A stretch of 64,000 nucleotides of DNA from Ypsolopha sequella (taxonomy: Eukaryota; Arthropoda; Insecta; Lepidoptera; Ypsolophidae). This document shows, piece after piece, positions 41,050-50,565 of this stretch (its first letter is position 1; each line of letters begins with the position of its first letter). The stretch spans positions 18,031,501 through 18,095,500 of the forward strand of contig OW203992.1 in the NCBI GenBank assembly GCA_934047225.1. The letters are read 5' to 3'. The translations under genes and the position numbers were made by a program. The notes beneath the pieces were generated by a model that worked only from the letters and a program-made list of their open reading frames with translations, made no database searches and was not told where the DNA came from.

Positions 41050-42162
41050 CAGAACTATGTATAGCTCTGGTGCCCCGCGGGAGGTGACAGTGGTGGATGG
41101 TGGTGTACCTAATAATAGCCTCCCCTCCAGAGCGCGATCACCGGAACGCTCTGCAGGCGCAGATCGCACATGTGGCGCCGCGGCCGCCGCCGGTTCTCTC
41201 TCCGCGCGCTCGAGTCGTGCCTGCGCGCGCGCAAGGATACTGTGTTTATTTTCAAAGCGGTCGCCAAGCGGTTCGGTTCACGGTGTTCCTTACATAAGAG
41301 AGAGCGTGAGCGGCGGCGCTGACTGTAGCCGCTGAAGTCGCCGCTTGCTGCAGCTCGTCGCGTATTCGAGTAACCGATCCGATGGTCGCGGACCGTCCGT
41401 TCTATTTCGGGAAAATACAAATTTGGAATGGATGGTACTCGCGATCCACGAGCGAACTCCGCCGGTCGAGTCCATTTTTAGAGCTGATCTGCGCCTGCGC
41501 ATCGAGTGAGCTGGTCGGCAGTGCTTCGCGAGCTGCCAGCACGCCGCGTCGCGCGCCGCCCGCCCCACGCCGCCCGCGCGCGTCCCGCCCTGCTGCTGGG
41601 TCGTCATCGAGTGTGTGTTCGCCTGTGCAAGATCACCGCAAGACCTCAAGTCACGTGAACCTCGGCTGACATCGACAGAGCCTAGCGCTAGTTCCGTGCT
41701 TCCTTACTTCCCATAGTGCTTACCGATCATATGGAATGTAAAGAAGTATGGAGCTGCGCGGGCGGTACCACGAACCATCCTTCGCTATGGATTATCGTTT
41801 TACCATGAAATGTGACTGAAGATATCAACTCCACCAAGAAGCTTTTGTGTGTTCTAAGTGTATTATTTCAATGTTGTTATATACATTTTTTTTGTGTAAC
41901 ACTGACACTACGTTTTACAATCAGAGAGTGAATATTCTTTGGACCATGAATCAAATCAGAAAGAAACTGAGAAAATTTCATTATTGCGGAAAGTCTGGTC
42001 TCAATTCCTTATGTTAAACGAACGAGTGCCCGAGATATCGGTGTCAGTATTAAAGGAATAGAATAGAGATTGTGAAAAGGAGAATAATTTTGTCGGGTGC
42101 TGTGAAATATGATTATTTTTTTCGGTAGCGGGCTCCTTGTCGTAAAATAACATCTGGCGTAG
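41050..42162 (+). promoter_or_regulatory. CpG-rich segment, possible promoter and 5' UTR exon
   Basis: From about 41.05 to 41.75 kb CpG and GC content rise far above the surroundings (for example GGCGCCGCGGCCGCCGCCGG, CGCCGCCCGCCCCACGCCGC). This is usual for a promoter and first exon in this kind of genome. All frames across it are low complexity. A strong donor, GGCGTAG|gtaagagt, follows at 42162 on the + strand, so a long untranslated first exon is possible. A short frame at 41731 (MECKEVWSCAGG..) would be an upstream ORF. The gene it would serve is outside the window or unknown; orientation is not proven. Confidence 0.4.
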
Positions 42163-43227
42163 GTAAGAGTTCTGACTTGGGTAACATAAATAAACGCCGG
42201 TTGAAGCCGATCCTGAGCGATTCTCCCCGAGCGGGGAGCAACGCCTTGCTTCAAGTATATTTAGATATAGAGCTACCGCTAGGTGCGGCCCTGGAGTGAA
42301 CAAATAACATCCGATCCAGACTTCTTACATTTTGCCCACTTCTGCAATTCTGAAAGCCCTACATGAGTGTTTAGTTAGTAAGTATTTGTTACTATATAAT
42401 ATGAGAGCTAGAGTACATTTTTTTGCTTCGATATTAATTTCTGAGCCGAACTTTCTCTGTAAAAATTGTATAATCATCCAGTGATCTGGAAGCTACATTT
42501 GACTTGATTTGACATACCTACCTATATGTTTTAATAATTTTAAATTTTAGAGCTGTGTGTCTCAAGTGTGGACGTTTCTTCGCTTTGGCATTGTCATGTT
42601 TCGATTTAAACAAATTTTATATATTCTATTATACACACTAGAAACAGGTTGCGGTTGTTACATTCAGAACGATGCAATAATTTGATTAAAATATTGATTT
42701 AATTATAAAGATGCCTTGAAGATTTAATATCCATTTACTGCGAAGTAAATCCTTTTTCCTGCGAGGAAACGCTGCGCTCATACTTATTGAACTTTCAGTT
42801 TCAAGACATCAACTTTTAACTTCTCAGAAGAAAATTTTTGCTGCTGTAGCAATATTGATGCAAACTTTAATTTAATCTGATATAAAACTTTCAACATTCC
42901 GTAGAGCGGGGCAGTTGCAGCCATTAGATCAATAAATAAAATTAAAATTTCGGTGTACAAATTAAGTAATTTTACTGCAGAAAAATCGAATTGCGTCAGT
43001 AAAACTATTAGCTGTATTTTGTGCAACTGGGACATAATGAGGGCCATTTAGTAGACGAGTTTTTGTTTATGAAACGAAGCGAAGTTTTATTTTTTTGGTT
43101 TTATAAGCTGTTCACCCTAATTATTGGTAAATTACGGAGTAACTCTTATAACCCGACCACTGGAATATTCTAGTGGTCAGGTTGTATTGAAGGTGTTCTG
43201 GGGGAGCATTCGAGGCTGCGTGGCAGA

Positions 43228-43440
43228 TACTCTTTGGCTAGACCAAAGCAAAAGAAATATTTGTCGCTGACTGGTTATCTAAGCGGTGTAACAATAAATT
43301 GGGTAAATAACAGCGCAGAAACGCGGTGTTACAATATTACTATTACATCGGTTATTGCGATACTGATTAACAACATAGGTATCTGTTAAACCGTTTTTGA
43401 TGTTGTAATTAGCTTATTGTAGTATGGGAATAGCTAAACT
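43228..43440 (+). repeat. Interspersed repeat family B, copy 4
   Basis: TCGCTGACTGGTTATCTAAG, CGGTGTAACAATAAATTGGG, CAGCGCAGAAACGCGG and the end GTAGTATGGGAATAGC match the right part of copies 1 and 2. The GTGTCCCAATG end is missing. Confidence 0.6.
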
Positions 43441-43689
43441 TTCCCATACTACATCATTATCAGTCCTTCTTCTACTGGACTTTAAAATAAGTACACAGCT
43501 CACGAACTGCTTGCCGCAATTAATTAATTTGGCTTGCAGGTATAGAGTTACATAACGAATATTCATAACATAATACTCGTACATTTTGATACAAGTATCC
43601 AAGATTGACGATGTAACATATATAAAAAAACACGTGCTGTTTTTGAGGTTTTGTGATTTAATGTAATAATTTTTTTAACTGTGTTCCAA

Positions 43690-43860
43690 GTTATTTTATA
43701 CCGATGTTTGGCTTAGACTGAAAATCGGTATGCTTAGTAGCTACATGCCGAGTCTTTGACCATTTTGCTTTCGCCTGACTTTAAAATGTAACAGATTTAT
43801 TTTAAAATGTTTGTATTATTTTGGAAAACAAATAAAATCCTATTCTATTCTATTCTATAT
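43690..43860 (+). mobile_element. 3' end of a non-LTR retrotransposon
   Basis: An AT-rich 3' UTR-like stretch ends AACAAATAAAATCC followed by a TATTC pentamer array (about four units). A short tandem tail after an AATAAA-type signal is the usual 3' end of CR1-like insect LINEs. No coding part is present, so this is a 5'-truncated copy in + orientation. Confidence 0.5.
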
Positions 43861-43984
43861 AATAAAGTAGGTATAGATCTCGCGAAACTTCTAGTCCGCT
43901 CTTCTTTTCTTATGCGTTTTCTGTGTTCGACTAGATGTTTGGCGCGTTAGTGTTGACGTTGACGGCGTAAATTGTGATATTATT

Positions 43985-43989
43985 GATAC
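43985..43989. repeat. Target-site duplication, left (GATAC)
   Basis: GATAC directly precedes the left LTR and is repeated at 50566-50570 directly after the right LTR. Five bases is the usual target duplication of BEL/Pao and other LTR elements. Confidence 0.93.
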
Positions 43990-44327
43990 TGTGGGCTCCT
44001 TCGATGGGGTATAGCCCACTACTATTGCAGGACGTAGGGTGATAAATAAGAAGACTTGTTGTACTGATTCCAAAAGTGAACTGTAATTTTTCCATCAATT
44101 TGCTCTATTTATATCCTTAAAACTAAACTCTTAACTAGTGCCTATTTACGCGATTAGAAATGGAGCGCGGAGAGGTGAGACACGAGGAGGTGCGACGAGG
44201 CAATGACATTTCAAGGTCGCGAGTTAGCAGGTAGCTCGAATACGTGCGCTGGCCAGCGATCCCTTTTCAATATCTCGCCTGATTGGTTGCTTCCCTCGCT
44301 CGTGGCTCTCGTCGGTGTTTGCGAACA
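43990..44327 (-). repeat. 3' LTR of the BEL element
   Basis: 338 bp, read by eye as identical to 50228-50565. On the + strand it opens TGTGGGCTCCTTCGATGG and closes GTTTGCGAACA, so the element-strand ends are TG...CA. GTGGGCTCC..GGGGTATAGCCCAC forms a short hairpin at its 3' end. Confidence 0.96.
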
Positions 44328-47300
44328 TCACTCCCGCCGCAGCTCTTGTAGCTGATTTATTTCCGTGTTCGCAGTGTCATTCTTGCAGGGCAGGATAACC
44401 AGCTTCTTTGTGGGGCGCCGAAGAACTCCTTTGTTGGTTTTCACGTCGACTGCTCGCACCTCTCCGTCAGGGCCCGGGTAGACGGCTATGACGACGCCTC
44501 GTGGCCATGCGTTCCTTGGTAGGCATCCATCGGCGACCAGGACGAGATCGTTGAGGTTTATAGCTCCCTTTGAGCGTGGGTCACGTCGGTATTGAAGCTC
44601 TGGCAAATATTCTTTCAACCATCGTGCCCAGAAGAGGTCTGCTAGTCTCTGGCTGGTTCGCCACATCTTCCTTCCTGCTTCATCTCCTTCTGTGAAGGTA
44701 CCAGGCAGTGGTACACGTGATGGTCCTCCCAGGAGAAAATGATTTGGTGTCAGGGCCTCGTCGTCTTCGGGAGATGTGGACACGTGCGTAAGCGGCCGGC
44801 TGTTCAATGTATTTTCAACTTCAATGAGCAGAGTGGAGAGAACTTCTTCTTTTGGAGCCCGTTCCTGAAGAGTGACGTGCAGAGCCGTTTTAACGCTTCT
44901 CACCAATCGTTCCCATGCTCCGCCCATAAACGGAGCACTGGGGGGGATGTACCTCCATTTGATAGAGCGGATGGAAGCCTCTTCTTGTAGTGCATCTTCA
45001 GCTGCCTTTTTCATTTCAACATCGGCACCACGGAAGTTAGTGCCATGGTCTGACCATAATTCTGTAGGGCATCCTCTTCGACTAATAAATCGTCTTAGTG
45101 CCATCACCGCTGAGTCAGTACTGAGGCTGCCGGCGATCTCGATATGAACGGCCCTCGTAGTCAAGCAGGTGAACAGGACTCCGTAGCGCTTCTGATGACC
45201 ACGGCCAACGGTTACAATTAGTGGGCCGAAGCAGTCCAGTCCTGTGTACGTGAAGGGCCGGTGATGGTGAGCCAGCCTACTGCGGGGATGGTTGCCAGTA
45301 GATGGCCAGACAGGTTTGGCCCTCCGGATGCGACAGAACTGGCAGCTCCTTATTTCATTGCGGACAGCATGGCGAAGCCGGATGATCCAAAATTGTTGGC
45401 GGACTTCATTTGTAGTTATCTCACAGCCTCCGTGGTGTAGCTGTCTATGGACCCAATTGATGTAGAGTCGGGTCCATCTGTGATCTCCGTCAATGACAGC
45501 TGGCTCTTTCTGGGTTTGAGTGATGTCTTCTGCTGCTGCTACTCTGGAACGTATTCGCATAATGCCTTCGTTGTCTATGATGATTGACAACTGGCGTAGG
45601 CGGCTGTCAGATGGCGGACTTTTATCTTTCTGTAGCGCGTTGATCTCTGCTGAGAAGACTTCCTCTTGTTGAGCTCGTACCCATAGTTTCTCGGCGCGAT
45701 ACATAAGATGAGCTTCAATCGGTATTAATTTGAGACTACCGACTTTGTTCTTGCTTTTTTGTGGCTTGCTTGAAGAAGATTTGTTTCTTTTCCAAGTTGG
45801 GTCCTCCTTTTCAATTTTCGCAGTTCGTTTGCGGGTTGCGGTGCATCTCTCTTTGTTTTGTAGTAATTCAATAAATTGCAACACGCGTGCGGTTGTTCTC
45901 TGTAGGCGCATCCAACTGGAGAAGCGAGACACTGATGGAAGAGCGTCTTTCAGTTTGTTTGTCTGAGTTGTGGCATGGACACGTTCTTCTTTGGCTGCTT
46001 CTTCTGTTAGCGAATCTTCTTTTTCTTGTGGCCACTCAGTCTCTGGTAAGTGGAGGAAGTCAGGTCCTTGATACCAGCGATGTTGTGAAGTGAAGTTGGA
46101 TGGAGGTTCTCTGGTAGCGTCGTCAGCCACGTTCATCTTTGTTGGAACCCATCGCCACTCATTGGTTTTTGTGTGTTCGGTGATTTCCGCAATTCTATGA
46201 GCCACGAATGGTTTGTATATTCGTGGACCAGTGCGTATCCAAGTTAGCACTGTGCGAGAGTCTGACCAGTAGAAACGTCGTGTAGGCGTGAAGTCGTGCT
46301 CCTCTATGGACGTCTGGGCAAGTCGACATCCCAGCACACCAGCTTGGAGTTCAAGACGAGGAATTGAGATCGTCTTGAGGGGTGCCACTCGCCCTTTTCC
46401 CATGATTAGGGAAACATGCACGTTGCCTTCCTTGTCGATGACTCGCCAATATACGGCAGCAGCGTAGGCAGTGGAGCTAGCGTCGACGAAAGTATGGAGT
46501 TCAATGGCGTGCGCTCTGGACAGCTGTTCATAGCATCTTGGTACAACCAGTCGGGGTAGAAGCTGGATGTGTTGTACCCATTTTTGCCAGATCTCTGCCT
46601 CTTCAGTTCTCAGTTCTGTATCCCATCCGATTCCAGATCTCCATATGTCTTGGAGGATTCTCTTGGCTTGAATTGTGATAGGTGTAGCCAAGCCAAGTGG
46701 GTCAAATATTGACATGACCGTTCTTAAAGCTTCTCTCTTCGTTGGTGTTCGATCTTTATTCATAATATTTTCAGTTATCTTGTTCCGGTTTACGTTGAAC
46801 GAGAGCGTGTCGTGTTCTGGATCCCATATCATTCCAAGTATCTTTTCAGGATCAAGATGTAGCACGTTGACTTTGCTGCCTGGAGCGAGTTCTGATAGGA
46901 CTTTGATTGAGTTTGAAGCCCATCTTTGGAGGTGGTAGTTCGCGTGGCTGTGTATGAAAGCCACTTGTGATGCAGTCTTGATTGCCTCCTCTTCTGTGTT
47001 GTAGCTGGCCAGGTAGTCATCGACGTAGTGGTTTCTGACGATCGCTTCGGCAGCTTCGGGATAAGTGTTCCGAAACTCTTCCGCATTCTTGTTTTTGACG
47101 AATATTGCGGTACATGGAGATGAAGTAGCTCCGAAAATCACGCTCTTCATGCGGTATTCATCAGGCGGCCCATTACGGCGGTCACCTCTCCACAAGAAAC
47201 GTTGCATGTCTCTGTCTTCTTTCTTGATTTGTACTCGCAGGAACATATCTTTTATATCGCTCGTGACTGCGACTGGGCGTTGACGAAATCTCATTAAGAC

Positions 47301-50159
47301 TCCGGGTAATGGCTGCAGCATGTCTGGGCCTGAGAGCAGCATGTCGTTCAAACTGGTTCCCCGGGTCTTCGCCGCTGCATCGTGAACAATACGACATTTT
47401 TCTGGTTTCTGAGGATTGATAACCGGAAAATGTGGCAGGTACCATGTTCTCTGAATCTTTTCTGTAGGAGCTCGTTCTGCATAGTCTTGTTGCATGAGTA
47501 CTTGCAGCTGGACTGTGTATCTTTTCTTTAAGTCGTCATTCTTGTCCAACTTCTTTTCTAGGAGTTCGAGACGTCGCATGGCTGAGTCATAGTTGTTTGG
47601 TGGTAAGTAGTTGCTGTACTTCCACAATAAGCCAGTCTCGAATCCTCCCGCCGGTAGACGCCTGGTATTCGTCTCCAATTGCTGTAGTGCTTGCCGCTCT
47701 TCATTGTTGTAAGAGCGCTTGGGTTCGATAGCCAGTGATTCCATCGCAAAGTGATCTTTCATCATTTTCTCCATTGCGTCTTCATCGATCTTCATATGGG
47801 TGATTCTGTGGACATCTACCCTGGCGTTCTCTTGGTTCACCCCATGTAGAACCCACCCGAGTTCTGTGCGTGAAGCAACTGGTTGGTTCTTCTCTCCTCG
47901 GCAGAGTTCATGAGTGAGGAGTAGGTCCCAGTTGTCTTGACCAACCAAGACTGTTGGCTTTCCTTCTTCGTAGGTGAGGAGGTGTTCAATATCTTTCAGG
48001 TGAGAACATTCGCTGATGATGCGCCGTGGTATGGACTGCGGAGAGAGTTTCAGATCATCCATTGTTCTGGCGGAGATATCGTGGCTGCTAGTGTTGCGAC
48101 CACGTATGGAGAATCGCACCCTCTGAGACTCGAAGGCGTTTATCTTTGCGCCGGCCACCCCCTCTATGATGAATGGAGCTGATGGACCTCTGGCGCCTAT
48201 CTTCTCGGCAGTCTCAGTTTCCAGGATTGTGCAGGATGAGCCGTCGTCTAATAAAGCGAAAGTGTCGACGACTCCCTTTGGGCCCCTGACTTGGACTGGT
48301 AGGATCTTGAGCAAGGCCGAAGTGTTGACCCTTTCGTTAGTGGAGGCGACTGTGTTGATCGGAAGCTCTTCGCAATGTGTAGTTTTCTCTGTTGCATCAT
48401 GAAGCAGTTGGTGATGAGTGTATCTGCATCCATTGATATCGCATCTCTTGGTTTTGCAAGTGTGACGGAATTTGCGAATGCGAAGGCAGCGGAAGCATAG
48501 CTTGTGGTTCTTGGCAAGCTCCCATCTCTCTGGAACGCTGACTTTCTTCATTAAAGAACAGTCGGAGACTTTGTGTTGTTCTTTCTTGCAGATGATACAA
48601 GGAGTGGGTGACGATGATTGGTTCTCTGCTACATGATAGTTGCGAAGTGGCTGTTGCTTCTTTGGTTGAAACTCCCGCCGGTCTTGCTCTGGTGTGATAT
48701 TTTCTGCTGGAGCAAATCGGCTGCATCGTTCGGCTGTGAGTTCGAAGAAGTTAGCCAACGTGATTAAGTCAGGCTGATCTTCTTGTTGTGCGGCATCGAA
48801 CTCGTAATATCTGTAGCGCAGAGCTGGGGGCATCTTATCGACGACGTTTCTTACGACTTCAGAGTTGTAGAGATCGTGTGGCTTCTTTAGGGCTTTGATT
48901 GTTGCTATGACGTTCAGTATCTTCGATGTGTAGGCGCAGACATCTTTCGCAGTGTCAGAGAGTCTTGGCAGGCTTCGAAGTTTGTTGAGTTCTACTGTGA
49001 CGAGCGCTTCTGGTCGGCCAAATCGACTTTCCAAAAGTCGAATTACTTCGTGTGAAGTTGGAGATCCGATGAACAGGCATTGTACGGCGTCTTTAGCTGC
49101 TCCATGTAGGCTCTTCCTCAGTCTAGCCAAATTTTCTTGTTCGCTGAGATGAACCGCTGATTCTTGGAAGGCGGCTTTGAATGCCAACCAATCTCCTGCA
49201 GACCCATTGAATGATGGTAGGTCTACCACTCGTTTGTATGGCGGGGCAGCGATAGCGGGTTGTATGGACTGAGCGGCGAGTGTAATGGCAGCGGCGAGCT
49301 CTCTGTAGTCTACGTTGTTATTGGCAGGCTGGACGGCGATAGTGTGAGCAGAGGCTGGTTGTAGCGGCGCATGGCAGGCGGTGCATGGTGGCTTCTCCTG
49401 TTCTATGTTCATTGTTTGTACTCTGGCTGAGCACGCTGGATTCATGTACCCTGGCTGAGTGAAAGGGGCACAACTCGGCAGTGGCTGTGTTGGTCTTAGT
49501 TCTTCAGCGGGGACTGTCCCTTGCGGCGGCGTGCTGTGGCAGGCGGCTTCATGTGGCTCCATAGTAAGTGCAAGAGTACTATGCACCCATTCAGACGTGC
49601 GTGCGGCTTTGACGCTATCGTCTTCCTCGGTTTCTTCATCAGACTCGCCTTCTAGCATAGCAATGCGTGCTTGTGCGAGCTCCACCTGGCGTTGAAGTAG
49701 CTCTTCCCGGGCTTTGGCTAGTTCCTTGCGTCTGGATAGTGACGCAGTGGAACGAGGTACGCTTGATGTGCGTGAAGTTGCTTTCTTTGGCTTAGTCGAG
49801 CCAATAGCAGCGGAAGTGGCGGTGGCAGCGGCGTCGGTACTGACAGTGGCGGTGACGGCGCCGGTGTTGACAATGGCGTCGGTGGCAGCAGTAGCGTCGG
49901 CAGCGACGGTTATGGCGGTGGCGGCGGCGGCGTCGGCGGCGGCGGCGGCGGCGGCAGCGGCCCCAGCTGTTCCCGTCACAGAGGTGTTTGTAGTCGAATC
50001 CGTAATCTCCCCGGACGTGGCTGTTCCATCTGTCGTGGTCGTGGTCTTGGACTGGGTAGTGGCACCGGATGTCTCCGTAGTACCAGTCTTCGGCGTTGAC
50101 GTGGCGGTAGCAGATGTGGTGTCCGTAGTTGACTTCAGCGATCTTGTATTATACACCAT
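44328..50159 (-). CDS. BEL/Pao gag-pol polyprotein
   Basis: 1943 codons in one frame. Residues 1-125 are Thr/Ala-rich with a poly-Ala run. Residues about 130-180 form a charged helix. Residues about 300-480 are a Gag-like DUF1759-type region (VDLPSFNGSAGDW). Zinc-knuckle Cys/His motifs follow (CIICKKEQHKVSDC, about 521). The aspartic protease has LLDDGSS (about 640). Reverse transcriptase spans about 900-1130 with YVDD at 1045-1048. RNase H starts near 1222 (TFVDASS). The integrase has an HHCC finger at about 1571-1610 and Asp, Asp and Glu in LDCFGP (1642), SDHGTN (1704) and GAWE (1750). A BEL-type C-terminal domain (about 1830-1925) includes DLVLVADG. All active-site residues expected of the family are present and there is no stop or frameshift, so the protein may be functional. 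The stop codon abuts the LTR. Confidence 0.96.
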   Translation of the reverse strand: MVYNTRSLKSTTDTTSATATSTPKTGTTETSGATTQSKTTTTTDGTATSGEITDSTTNTSVTGTAGAAAAAAAAADAAAATAITVAADATAATDAIVNTGAVTATVSTDAAATATSAAIGSTKPKKATSRTSSVPRSTASLSRRKELAKAREELLQRQVELAQARIAMLEGESDEETEEDDSVKAARTSEWVHSTLALTMEPHEAACHSTPPQGTVPAEELRPTQPLPSCAPFTQPGYMNPACSARVQTMNIEQEKPPCTACHAPLQPASAHTIAVQPANNNVDYRELAAAITLAAQSIQPAIAAPPYKRVVDLPSFNGSAGDWLAFKAAFQESAVHLSEQENLARLRKSLHGAAKDAVQCLFIGSPTSHEVIRLLESRFGRPEALVTVELNKLRSLPRLSDTAKDVCAYTSKILNVIATIKALKKPHDLYNSEVVRNVVDKMPPALRYRYYEFDAAQQEDQPDLITLANFFELTAERCSRFAPAENITPEQDRREFQPKKQQPLRNYHVAENQSSSPTPCIICKKEQHKVSDCSLMKKVSVPERWELAKNHKLCFRCLRIRKFRHTCKTKRCDINGCRYTHHQLLHDATEKTTHCEELPINTVASTNERVNTSALLKILPVQVRGPKGVVDTFALLDDGSSCTILETETAEKIGARGPSAPFIIEGVAGAKINAFESQRVRFSIRGRNTSSHDISARTMDDLKLSPQSIPRRIISECSHLKDIEHLLTYEEGKPTVLVGQDNWDLLLTHELCRGEKNQPVASRTELGWVLHGVNQENARVDVHRITHMKIDEDAMEKMMKDHFAMESLAIEPKRSYNNEERQALQQLETNTRRLPAGGFETGLLWKYSNYLPPNNYDSAMRRLELLEKKLDKNDDLKKRYTVQLQVLMQQDYAERAPTEKIQRTWYLPHFPVINPQKPEKCRIVHDAAAKTRGTSLNDMLLSGPDMLQPLPGVLMRFRQRPVAVTSDIKDMFLRVQIKKEDRDMQRFLWRGDRRNGPPDEYRMKSVIFGATSSPCTAIFVKNKNAEEFRNTYPEAAEAIVRNHYVDDYLASYNTEEEAIKTASQVAFIHSHANYHLQRWASNSIKVLSELAPGSKVNVLHLDPEKILGMIWDPEHDTLSFNVNRNKITENIMNKDRTPTKREALRTVMSIFDPLGLATPITIQAKRILQDIWRSGIGWDTELRTEEAEIWQKWVQHIQLLPRLVVPRCYEQLSRAHAIELHTFVDASSTAYAAAVYWRVIDKEGNVHVSLIMGKGRVAPLKTISIPRLELQAGVLGCRLAQTSIEEHDFTPTRRFYWSDSRTVLTWIRTGPRIYKPFVAHRIAEITEHTKTNEWRWVPTKMNVADDATREPPSNFTSQHRWYQGPDFLHLPETEWPQEKEDSLTEEAAKEERVHATTQTNKLKDALPSVSRFSSWMRLQRTTARVLQFIELLQNKERCTATRKRTAKIEKEDPTWKRNKSSSSKPQKSKNKVGSLKLIPIEAHLMYRAEKLWVRAQQEEVFSAEINALQKDKSPPSDSRLRQLSIIIDNEGIMRIRSRVAAAEDITQTQKEPAVIDGDHRWTRLYINWVHRQLHHGGCEITTNEVRQQFWIIRLRHAVRNEIRSCQFCRIRRAKPVWPSTGNHPRSRLAHHHRPFTYTGLDCFGPLIVTVGRGHQKRYGVLFTCLTTRAVHIEIAGSLSTDSAVMALRRFISRRGCPTELWSDHGTNFRGADVEMKKAAEDALQEEASIRSIKWRYIPPSAPFMGGAWERLVRSVKTALHVTLQERAPKEEVLSTLLIEVENTLNSRPLTHVSTSPEDDEALTPNHFLLGGPSRVPLPGTFTEGDEAGRKMWRTSQRLADLFWARWLKEYLPELQYRRDPRSKGAINLNDLVLVADGCLPRNAWPRGVVIAVYPGPDGEVRAVDVKTNKGVLRRPTKKLVILPCKNDTANTEINQLQELRRE

Positions 50160-50203
50160 TTTCGAGCTGCTTTCGGCGTTTCTTCAGTACTTGATTCTTC
50201 AAT

Positions 50204-50223
50204 ATCCGGCTCTCGAATGACCA
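50204..50223 (-). promoter_or_regulatory. Primer-binding site of the BEL element
   Basis: Four bases inside the 5' LTR, the element strand reads TGGTCATTCGAGAGCC. TGG is the complement of the tRNA CCA end and TTCGA fits a T-arm complement. The matching tRNA was not determined. Confidence 0.6.
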
Positions 50224-50227
50224 TAAA

Positions 50228-50565
50228 TGTGGGCTCCTTCGATGGGGTATAGCCCACTACTATTGCAGGACGTAGGGTGATAAATAAGAAGACTTGTTGT
50301 ACTGATTCCAAAAGTGAACTGTAATTTTTCCATCAATTTGCTCTATTTATATCCTTAAAACTAAACTCTTAACTAGTGCCTATTTACGCGATTAGAAATG
50401 GAGCGCGGAGAGGTGAGACACGAGGAGGTGCGACGAGGCAATGACATTTCAAGGTCGCGAGTTAGCAGGTAGCTCGAATACGTGCGCTGGCCAGCGATCC
50501 CTTTTCAATATCTCGCCTGATTGGTTGCTTCCCTCGCTCGTGGCTCTCGTCGGTGTTTGCGAACA
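50228..50565 (-). repeat. 5' LTR of the BEL element
   Basis: Read by eye, this copy shows no difference from the LTR at 43990-44327. It would carry the promoter. A TATTTATATCC stretch on the + strand (near 50344) reads GGATATAAATA on the element strand, a good TATA box candidate. Confidence 0.95.

Larger units (their letters stand above)
43990..50565 (-). mobile_element. Complete BEL/Pao LTR retrotransposon
   Basis: The element is 6576 bp with two 338-bp LTRs, 5-bp GATAC target duplications, one 1943-codon gag-pol frame and a primer-binding site. On its own (-) strand it runs from 50565 to 43990, with LTRs starting TGTTCGC and ending CCCACA. The enzyme order (protease, reverse transcriptase, RNase H, integrase with a BEL-type C-terminal domain) places it in BEL/Pao. 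It sits in otherwise gene-free DNA. The identical LTRs and undamaged frame mean it inserted recently. Confidence 0.96.

Noticed and set aside
41290..41649. 119-codon - strand frame in the CpG-rich segment
   Set aside because: Several frames are open at once because of high GC; composition is low complexity and no domain is visible.
49714..50220. 168-codon + strand frame opposite the BEL Gag start
   Set aside because: It is the complement of the low-complexity gag start, almost all Val and Ala, without any motif.
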